NCBI RefSeq assembly: GCF_020181655.1
Contig: NZ_CP084032.1
Location: 3,658,001 to 3,722,000 of the forward strand
Length of the DNA: 64,000 nt
DNA from: Pectobacterium colocasium
Lineage (GTDB): Bacteria > Pseudomonadota > Gammaproteobacteria > Enterobacterales > Enterobacteriaceae
Direction: 5' to 3'
Below the pieces are notes generated by a model. It was not told the origin of the DNA, ran no database searches, and worked only from the letters and a program-made list of their open reading frames with translations. Positions within the stretch are counted from its first letter, which is position 1. Every line of letters begins with the position of its first letter. A program made the translations under genes and the position numbers. Shown here piece by piece: positions 57,789-64,000 of the stretch.

Positions 57789-60236
57789 ATGGTTGCTGTC
57801 AGTATCCTCCTCCTACTGATTATCATCGGCGCGATGTTTTATCATCGGCTCAGCCTGCTGCTCGGCAGCGCCATCCTGCTGGCCTACTTTGCAGCCATGT
57901 CCGCCATGTTGCTGTGGCCTGTCTGGCTGATGATTCCGCTCGTGATTCTGCTGATTCCGATTACGGTTCCTTCTCTGCGCCAAAAGCTGGTTTCCGCTTC
58001 TGCGCTGCGCATGTTTCAGAAAGTCATGCCGCCGATGTCGAACACGGAAAAAGAGGCGATCGACGCCGGGACAACCTGGTGGGAAGGCGACCTGTTTCGC
58101 GGCGCGCCGGACTGGAACAAGCTGCATAACTACCCACGTCCTCAGTTGACCGCCGAAGAGCAGGCGTTTATCGACGGGCCGGTGGCGGAAGCCTGCCGGA
58201 TGGCAAACGACTTCGAAATCACCCATGAACGCGCCGATATTCCACCGGAACTGTGGGAATACTTAAAAGAACACCGCTTCTTCGCGATGATCATTAAGAA
58301 GCAATACGGCGGGCTGGAATTCTCTGCCTACGCACAAGCGCAGGTGCTGCAAAAACTGGCTGGCGTCTCCAGTATTGTGGCAATCACCGTCGGTGTGCCG
58401 AACTCACTCGGCCCCGGCGAACTGCTGCAACACTATGGTACGGACGCGCAAAAAGATCACTACCTGCCACGTCTGGCGCGTGGTCAGGAAGTCCCTTGTT
58501 TTGCATTGACCAGCCCGGAAGCAGGTTCTGATGCGGGCTCGATTCCCGATACCGGTATTGTCTGCTACGGCAACTGGCACGGCGAACAGGTTTTGGGTAT
58601 GCGCCTGACCTGGAATAAACGCTATATCACACTCGCGCCGGTCGCTACCGTGCTGGGGTTAGCCTTTAAGCTGTACGATCCCGATCATCTGTTAGGCGAT
58701 GAAGACGACGTAGGCATTACCTGTGCATTGATTCCGACGGATACCGACGGCGTTAAAATCGGCCGCCGCCATTTCCCGCTGAACGTTCCGTTCCAAAATG
58801 GGCCAACGCAGGGTGAAAACATTTTTGTTCCGCTGGACTACATCATCGGTGGGGCGAAGATGGCAGGTCAGGGCTGGCGTATGCTGATGGAATGTCTGTC
58901 AGTCGGGCGCGGTATTACACTGCCGTCCAACTCCACTGGCGGGCTGAAATCGATTGCCCTCGGTATCGGTGCTTACGCGCACATCCGCCGCCAGTTCAAG
59001 ATCTCCATCGGTAAGATGGAAGGTATTGAGGAGCCGCTGGCACGCATTGCGGGTAACGCTTATGTGATGGACGCCGCCGCCACATTAATTACCAGCGGCA
59101 TTATGCAGGGTGAAAAACCCGCGGTGCTCTCCGCTATCGTCAAATATCACTGTACCCACCGCGGTCAGCGCAGCGTAATGGATGCGATGGATATCGCCGG
59201 GGGCAAAGGTATCTGTCTCGGCCCGACCAACTTCCTGGCGCGCAGCTATCAGGGCGCACCGATTGCGATCACCGTGGAAGGGGCGAATATCCTGACGCGC
59301 AGTATGATCATCTTCGGGCAAGGCGCCATCCGCTGTCACCCTTATGTGCTGGAAGAGATGGCAGCGGCGCAGGAGAACGATGTATCGCGCTTTGACCGTG
59401 CGCTGGTCGGTCATATCGGCCACGTCGGTAGCAACAAGGTGCGCAGCTTCTGGCTTGGGCTGACCAACGGCCTTCTAAGCCGTGCGCCAGTGAACGACAA
59501 AACGCGCCGCTACTATCAGCAGCTCAACCGACTCAGCGCGAATTTGGCTCTGCTGGCGGATGTGTCGATGGCGGTACTGGGCGGCAGCCTGAAGCGTCGC
59601 GAACGTATCTCGGCGCGTCTGGGGGATGTTCTCAGCCAGCTCTATCTGGCTTCCGCGACGCTGAAACGCTATGAGGACGAAGGGCGTCAGAAAGCAGATT
59701 TACCACTGGTGCACTGGGGCGTGCAGGACAGTCTGCATCAGGCCGAGCAGGCGCTGGACGATTTGCTGCGCAACTTCCCAAATCGTATTGTTGCAGGGCT
59801 GCTGACGGTCATCATCTTCCCACTGGGTCTGCGCTGTCCGGCACCGTCTGACCGCCTCGACCACGAGGTCGCGAAGATTCTGCAAACGCCGTCGGAAACA
59901 CGTAATCGTCTGGGGCGCGGCCAATATCTGGTTGCCAGCGAACACAACCCTGTCGGGCTGTTGGAAGAGGCGTTGTTGGATATCATCGCCGCCGAGCCGA
60001 TTTATCAACGTCTGGCGAAAGCCAGCGACAAACCACTGCCGTTCATGCGACTGGATCAGTTGGCAGAACAGGCGCTGGTGGAAGGTCAGATTACCGCAGA
60101 AGAAGCGAATATTTTGACCAAAGCCGAAGCCAGCCGCTTACGTTCAATCAACGTGGATGACTTTGCATTCGATGCACTGGCCGCCAACAAACCTAAACCG
60201 GTCGCGCAGTCAGAAAGAAAAACCGAAGCAGCATAA
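57789..60236 (+). CDS. fadE: Acyl-CoA dehydrogenase FadE
   Basis: FadE performs the first step of fatty acid beta-oxidation, giving trans-2-enoyl-CoA and reducing FAD. The 815-residue length, with two N-terminal membrane segments (about 1-60), is typical of the enterobacterial enzyme and unlike the shorter classical dehydrogenases. FAD and substrate regions include [20 protein letters not shown] and [20 protein letters not shown]. It diverges from gmhA, as in E. coli, with a FadR-like site upstream. Confidence 0.97.
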   Translation: MVAVSILLLLIIIGAMFYHRLSLLLGSAILLAYFAAMSAMLLWPVWLMIPLVILLIPITVPSLRQKLVSASALRMFQKVMPPMSNTEKEAIDAGTTWWEGDLFRGAPDWNKLHNYPRPQLTAEEQAFIDGPVAEACRMANDFEITHERADIPPELWEYLKEHRFFAMIIKKQYGGLEFSAYAQAQVLQKLAGVSSIVAITVGVPNSLGPGELLQHYGTDAQKDHYLPRLARGQEVPCFALTSPEAGSDAGSIPDTGIVCYGNWHGEQVLGMRLTWNKRYITLAPVATVLGLAFKLYDPDHLLGDEDDVGITCALIPTDTDGVKIGRRHFPLNVPFQNGPTQGENIFVPLDYIIGGAKMAGQGWRMLMECLSVGRGITLPSNSTGGLKSIALGIGAYAHIRRQFKISIGKMEGIEEPLARIAGNAYVMDAAATLITSGIMQGEKPAVLSAIVKYHCTHRGQRSVMDAMDIAGGKGICLGPTNFLARSYQGAPIAITVEGANILTRSMIIFGQGAIRCHPYVLEEMAAAQENDVSRFDRALVGHIGHVGSNKVRSFWLGLTNGLLSRAPVNDKTRRYYQQLNRLSANLALLADVSMAVLGGSLKRRERISARLGDVLSQLYLASATLKRYEDEGRQKADLPLVHWGVQDSLHQAEQALDDLLRNFPNRIVAGLLTVIIFPLGLRCPAPSDRLDHEVAKILQTPSETRNRLGRGQYLVASEHNPVGLLEEALLDIIAAEPIYQRLAKASDKPLPFMRLDQLAEQALVEGQITAEEANILTKAEASRLRSINVDDFAFDALAANKPKPVAQSERKTEAA

Positions 60237-60244
60237 ACAAAATC

Positions 60245-60270
60245 AGGCCGCCAATATGGCGGCCTATTCT
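60245..60270 (+). terminator. fadE terminator
   Basis: A 9-bp stem (AGGCCGCCA 60245-60253 with TGGCGGCCT 60257-60265) with a three-base loop starts 8 bases beyond the fadE stop and is followed by ATTCTTCCTTT. Confidence 0.75.
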
Positions 60271-60333
60271 TCCTTTGCAGGTCAAGCAGTTGTAAAATCC
60301 ACATCCTCTTTCCTTCTGAATGAAACCCGACAC

Positions 60334-60684
60334 ATGGCTTACATCCCCAAGAACTACGCCAGACTTGAAAGCGGCTACCGCGAAAAAGCGCTCAAACTTT
60401 TCCCGTGGGTATGTGGTCGCTGTTCACGCGAATTCGTCTATTCCAACCTGCGTGAATTAACCGTTCACCACATCGATCACGATCACAGCAATAACCCGGA
60501 AGACGGCAGTAACTGGGAAATGCTGTGTCTCTACTGTCACGACAATGAGCATTCAAAATATACCGATGCGGATATGTACGGTTCGACTGTCGTCGCGGGT
60601 GAGGATGCGCAGAAGGATGTCGGCATCGCCACGCATAATCCTTTCGCGGATTTGAAGGCAATGATGAATAAAGGGAAGAAGTAA
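60334..60684 (+). CDS. yajD: HNH nuclease-like protein YajD
   Basis: The 116-residue protein starts at ATG 60334 (MAYIPKNYARLESGYREKAL), matching YajD; an open frame continues upstream through fadE but is not coding. The fold has a first zinc knuckle CGRCSREF, the HHIDHDHSNNPEDGSNWE active-site segment and LCLYCHDNEHS. HNH proteins cut or nick nucleic acids; the cellular role of YajD is not known. The fadE terminator separates it from that gene. Confidence 0.92.
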   Translation: MAYIPKNYARLESGYREKALKLFPWVCGRCSREFVYSNLRELTVHHIDHDHSNNPEDGSNWEMLCLYCHDNEHSKYTDADMYGSTVVAGEDAQKDVGIATHNPFADLKAMMNKGKK

Positions 60685-60797
60685 TCTGTTGCCGCTCCCA
60701 TCCGGTTCACGATGGGAGCGACGAATTGCATCGTACAGCCACTAATTCATGGTGCCACGACGCATTAAATAGCCCAGTTCATTAATCGTGCCGCGAA

Positions 60798-62000
60798 TCA
60801 GGCACCGCTCTGCCGTACACGCGCCACTAGCGCGTCCACATCCGCAATATGCGGAGCCGCCAGTACCAGCGTTCTGCCCAGTGAAATCGCATGGCGCTGA
60901 CACGCTAAACGCGCTTCCGTCTCCTGAATGCTGTCCAGATCGGCGACGTGCGCCAGCCCAATCGTGCGCCGAATCAGTTCGGTGCCACAGTAGCCAACGG
61001 CATCTCGCCACACCTGCTGTAAAAACAGTGCAGCATAGCCCGATTCCGCCAGTGCCGGATCGCGGCTGTCATTTGCGCTCAGCGCCAGAAAACGAGCGGA
61101 AAAGGTCTGCCACAGCGTACGAATATCTTCCAGACGTCGTTCACGCCCCGCCGCTGCCTCACGCGGAGCCAGCAATCCCGGCAGACCGCAATAATTCAGC
61201 AGCAGATTGCCCATTGCCGTGCCAACATCAAAACCTATTGGCCCATAGAAGCCGAATTCAGCATCGATGGCCTTCAGTCGCCCTTCTGCGACGAAGATCG
61301 ACCCACTGTGGATATCACCGTGCAGCAGCGCCTCGGCTTTGCTCAGGAAGCCGTGCTTCAGCCCGGCAACCGCCAGCTTCAACGTCCGATCGTCACGCAA
61401 CGCCTGCACATCCGGCGTCAGCGCAGCATCAAACTGGTTTCTTTCATGGTCGATATAGGGGTCGGTAAAGAACAGATCTTCGGTAATCTGACACAGCTCA
61501 GGGTTAGTGAACTGGCTTACTGCTGCCTTCTTCTCATGCGGATGCTGATAAAAATCAGAGGTATGGAATAGCGTCTGTGCCAGATATTCTCCCAGCTGTG
61601 CCGCGGCCTGCGGATAATCCGCGCCGTTAACCAGCTCGCTACGCCAGATGCGATGATCGGAGAGATCTTCCTGCACCATCACGGCCAATTCGGGATCGTG
61701 ATAGAGCACGGTCACGGTATGCTGCGGACAAAAGCGTGCGTGCGTCAGCAACGTTTCGGCCTCAATACGAGCACGATCGAGCGTCAGCGGCCAGGATTCC
61801 CCAACGCAACGCACATAGGGCAGCGCCTGTTTGACGATGACTCGACTGACGCCCGCTTCATCTTTAATTTTAAACACCAGATTCAGATTGCCATCGCCGA
61901 TCTCTTCTGCGGCTACCAGCGCCTGCGGCTGACTGACACCGCCGAACTGGCGGGCATATTCAACAGCGTCATCCGCCGTAAAAGTGCGGTAAAGTGACAT
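60798..62000 (-). CDS. mtnK: 5-methylthioribose kinase
   Basis: MtnK phosphorylates 5-methylthioribose in methionine salvage. The 400-residue protein has the aminoglycoside-kinase-like fold with [21 protein letters not shown] near the N-terminus, the catalytic loop [16 protein letters not shown] and the metal segment [16 protein letters not shown]. It is absent from E. coli K-12 but common in Klebsiella and Pectobacterium-like relatives. It diverges from mtnA across a MetJ-like operator. Confidence 0.95.
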   Translation of the reverse strand: MSLYRTFTADDAVEYARQFGGVSQPQALVAAEEIGDGNLNLVFKIKDEAGVSRVIVKQALPYVRCVGESWPLTLDRARIEAETLLTHARFCPQHTVTVLYHDPELAVMVQEDLSDHRIWRSELVNGADYPQAAAQLGEYLAQTLFHTSDFYQHPHEKKAAVSQFTNPELCQITEDLFFTDPYIDHERNQFDAALTPDVQALRDDRTLKLAVAGLKHGFLSKAEALLHGDIHSGSIFVAEGRLKAIDAEFGFYGPIGFDVGTAMGNLLLNYCGLPGLLAPREAAAGRERRLEDIRTLWQTFSARFLALSANDSRDPALAESGYAALFLQQVWRDAVGYCGTELIRRTIGLAHVADLDSIQETEARLACQRHAISLGRTLVLAAPHIADVDALVARVRQSGA

Positions 62001-62021
62001 TCCAACTCCTCGCTATTCTGC

Positions 62022-62066
62022 AATCAAAACGTATTCTTTAATCAAAACGTATTCTTTAATCAAAAC
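62022..62066. repeat. 18-bp tandem repeat in the mtnK-mtnA spacer
   Basis: AATCAAAACGTATTCTTT occurs at 62022-62039 and 62040-62057, followed by nine bases of a third copy. It lies in the 5' untranslated region of mtnK. Confidence 0.9.
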
Positions 62067-62102
62067 CATGCAAAAACCAAAGATACGGACATAAAAACGT
62101 TC

Positions 62103-62118
62103 GGACGTCTATACATCT
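62103..62118 (+). promoter_or_regulatory. MetJ-like met boxes between mtnK and mtnA
   Basis: GGACGTCT and ATACATCT are two adjacent 8-bp boxes resembling the MetJ consensus AGACGTCT, at 7 and 5 of 8 positions. Their place in the divergent promoter of methionine salvage genes supports repression by MetJ with SAM. Confidence 0.65.
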
Positions 62119-62171
62119 ATTAGGCATCTTGGCAGAATAAGAATATCGATGCAACATGGATTTAACGACCT

Positions 62172-63206
62172 ATGCAGACACTTAACACAACCAGCCTGAA
62201 AATTGTTGATAACCAACTGTGGATCCTCGACCAGCAGGCGCTGCCGCAAGAAAAACGCTGGAGTCCTTGCCCGGATGTCAGTTCACTGGTTGAACATATT
62301 CAGACACTGCGCGTACGCGGTGCGCCGCTGATTGGCCTGTCCGCCAGCCTGCTGCTCGCGCTATTGGCGGAGAGAGGGTTATCGCAGGCCGAGCTGGCGC
62401 AGGCGCTGGAGACGCTGCGGGCATCACGTCCTACCGCCGTCAACCTGATGAACAATCTGGATCGCATGAAGCTGGCGCTGGCACAGCCGCAGTTTGTCGA
62501 TGCGCTGGTGCAGGAAGCGTTGCGGTTGGTCGAAGAAGATCGCGCGCTGTGTGAACGCATCGCCGATCATGGCACCGCCCTGGTGAAGCCAAACAGCCGC
62601 TTGCTGACCCACTGCAACACTGGCGGGCTGGCCACAGCAGGCATCGGCACCGCCATTGGCGTACTGCTGCGTGCACATCAACAGGGGAAAGTCGCTCAGG
62701 TGTGGGTCGATGAAACGCGACCACTCTTGCAAGGCGGACGCCTCACGGCCTGGGAACTGGGCGAGCTGGGCATTCCTTATCAACTGATTTGTGATTCGAT
62801 GGCCGCCAGCCTGATGGCACAGGGTCAGGTTGATGCGATTTGGGTCGGCGCAGATCGTATTGCCGCCAACGGCGACGTCGCCAATAAGATCGGCACCTAC
62901 AGCCTCGCGGTGCTGGCGCATTATCATCAGATTCCGTTTTACGTCGCGGCACCGCACACCACGCACGATCCCGCGTGCCCGGACGGTCGAGCTATTCCTA
63001 TCGAGCAGCGCGCTGCTGCCGAAGTCACCGGCGTATCCGGCAGCTTCGGTCACTGCCAGTGGGCACCGCAGAACGCGGCGGTCTACAACCCGGCCTTTGA
63101 CGTCACTCCCGCCGAATTAATCAGCGGCTGGGTACTCGACACTGGCGTGGTCACGCCACAAGACGTCAAAGAAGGGATCTTTCAGACGGCGTTGCAAAGC
63201 AATTGA
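62172..63206 (+). CDS. mtnA: Methylthioribose-1-phosphate isomerase
   Basis: MtnA converts methylthioribose-1-phosphate to methylthioribulose-1-phosphate. The 344-residue protein has [18 protein letters not shown] at the N-terminus, the catalytic cysteine in [14 protein letters not shown] and the catalytic aspartate in [20 protein letters not shown]. It resembles eIF2B-type proteins but the isomerase residues are present. It shares a control region with mtnK. Confidence 0.97.
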   Translation: MQTLNTTSLKIVDNQLWILDQQALPQEKRWSPCPDVSSLVEHIQTLRVRGAPLIGLSASLLLALLAERGLSQAELAQALETLRASRPTAVNLMNNLDRMKLALAQPQFVDALVQEALRLVEEDRALCERIADHGTALVKPNSRLLTHCNTGGLATAGIGTAIGVLLRAHQQGKVAQVWVDETRPLLQGGRLTAWELGELGIPYQLICDSMAASLMAQGQVDAIWVGADRIAANGDVANKIGTYSLAVLAHYHQIPFYVAAPHTTHDPACPDGRAIPIEQRAAAEVTGVSGSFGHCQWAPQNAAVYNPAFDVTPAELISGWVLDTGVVTPQDVKEGIFQTALQSN

Positions 63207-63498
63207 GTGGCAGAAAACGCCATTTTTCTATGTCCGATAGCGCGAATATTTCGGGCGTGTTAATTGCTCGATTCTTCTGTGATTTCATCACACGCCCGAC
63301 AAGGAGCGCTCAATTGCCGCAGCTCCTTGACCACTGGCTTTCGGCGTGAATTGTGCCGCTGCGCGGTGCCTTCGGCGTTCATGATTGCTTGAGGGCCGCC
63401 AGTGACGCGTTCCCGACGCGGCACTGGCTCTCGCCGCATCCATGCGGCTCACCCAGCCCTCATGCCCACCTCAGCACAATTTTTTACGCCTATAAAAA
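63207..63498. other. Non-coding region between mtnA and mtnD
   Basis: No gene is supported. Bases about 63290-63470 are GC-rich with several short palindromic stretches (for example GACGCGTTCCCGACGCGGC and CGCCGCATCCATGCGGC) and may be an intergenic repeat, but I could not match it to a named family. Confidence 0.4.
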
Positions 63499-63530
63499 AT
63501 CGGTCAGATGCTTACAAGCATCTGACCGAT
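63499..63530 (-). terminator. Terminator of the mtnD operon
   Basis: A perfect 13-bp stem (63499-63511 with 63518-63530) and six-base loop are followed on the minus strand by TTTTTTATA. It lies 36 bases beyond the mtnD stop. Confidence 0.9.
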
Positions 63531-63566
63531 AAAAATGCCCTTTTATCTTAAATAATTAGCGGTGCG

Positions 63567-64000
63567 CTAGCGCTCCAGCCTCGGATACGCATCCGCGATC
63601 TTATCTCCAGTAAAATGCGCGATCCAACCTTCCGGGTTATCGAACAGGCGGATGGCAGTGAAGTGCGGTTCCGGCCCCATATCAAACCAGTGCGCTGTGC
63701 CCGCGGGTACAGACAGCAGATCGTTCTTTTCACACAGGATCTGGTAAATCTTACCGTTCAGGTGCAGGCAGAACAGTCCCGCGCCTTCCACGAAAAAGCG
63801 CACTTCATCTTCATGATGCACGTGCTCAGATAAAAACTTGGTGCGTAGCTCCGCACGCTGCGGGTTATCAGAACGCATGCTGATAACATCCCAACTCTGA
63901 TAGCCTTTTTCTGCCACCAGTTTATCAATTTCATGCTGGTAGGCTGCCAGCACTTCTTCAGACGATGGCGCATCGCTCAGTTTCTGGCTGGCTTCCCAGC
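63567..64000 (-). CDS. mtnD: Acireductone dioxygenase, partial
   Basis: MtnD oxidises the acireductone of methionine salvage to the keto-acid precursor of methionine (iron form) or to an off-pathway product (nickel form). The frame stays open to base 64000 ([11 protein letters not shown] lies upstream of LAAYQHEID), so the N-terminus is outside the window and about 144 codons are visible. The cupin metal motif is H-x-H-x3-E in [18 protein letters not shown], with the later histidine in [10 protein letters not shown]. The gene probably continues from mtnC. Confidence 0.95.
   Translation of the reverse strand, partial: WEASQKLSDAPSSEEVLAAYQHEIDKLVAEKGYQSWDVISMRSDNPQRAELRTKFLSEHVHHEDEVRFFVEGAGLFCLHLNGKIYQILCEKNDLLSVPAGTAHWFDMGPEPHFTAIRLFDNPEGWIAHFTGDKIADAYPRLER

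Noticed and set aside
57749..58129. A plus-strand frame starting before fadE
   Set aside because: It overlaps the fadE start in another frame and has the composition of a shadow frame.

Overview
The window looks like a chromosomal segment of a soft-rot enterobacterium, most likely Pectobacterium. This is inferred from gene order and protein similarity recognised by eye, not from a search. Two E. coli-like core blocks flank an AT-rich accessory region that ends at a tRNA-Thr gene.

Region 1 (1-18.4 kb) is core. It holds a partial methyltransferase, then rplS-trmD-rimM-rpsP, ffh, ypjD, luxS, gshA, yqaA-yqaB, three tRNA-Arg plus tRNA-Ser, csrA, alaS, recX-recA and pncC, nearly all on the minus strand. 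Two insertion sequences interrupt it. An ISL3-type element (744-2052) sits in the T-tract of the rplS terminator. An IS4-type element (6668-8080) sits in the loop of the terminator shared by ypjD and luxS. Both have perfect target duplications (8 and 13 bp).

Region 2 (18.4-30.2 kb) is mixed. An IS630-type element is followed by two small unknown genes, an SRPBCC protein, marC, a membrane diguanylate cyclase, an MFS exporter with a LysR regulator, and grxB. A three-gene minus-strand operon then encodes an isonitrile synthase (PvcA/IsnA type), an Fe(II)/2-oxoglutarate oxygenase (PvcB/IsnB type) and a glycosyltransferase. This is the layout of rhabduscin/byelyankacin-like aryl isocyanide glycoside pathways.

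Region 3 (30.2-43.3 kb) is strongly AT-rich and accessory. Two 873-bp IS5-type copies, each with its own short target duplication, bracket a compact four-gene cassette. It encodes a 43-residue acidic peptide, an intercistronic terminator-like hairpin, an HExxH protein resembling peptide beta-hydroxylases, a cysteine-dioxygenase-like cupin with a helical extension, and an ABC exporter with an unusually short ATPase domain. I interpret this as a candidate ribosomally made, modified peptide (RiPP) system of unfamiliar composition, and as the most interesting object in the window. The right-hand IS5 copy splits a small gene that can be rebuilt across the insertion. Next come three tightly packed tyrosine recombinases with a small accessory protein (Tn554 / gamma-mobile-trio-like) and a P4-type integrase beside the 3' end of tRNA-Thr(CGT), the classic island entry site.

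Region 4 (43.3-64 kb) is core again, in nearly E. coli order: thrW, a secreted charged protein, proA-proB, crl, a CHMI-like protein, frsA, gpt, pepD, dinB, an XRE regulator, a methyltransferase, yafK (dpaA), yafJ, gmhA, fadE, yajD, and the methionine salvage genes mtnK, mtnA and mtnD (cut by the window end). Recognisable control sites are LexA boxes at recA and dinB, a FadR-like operator before fadE, and MetJ-like boxes between mtnK and mtnA.
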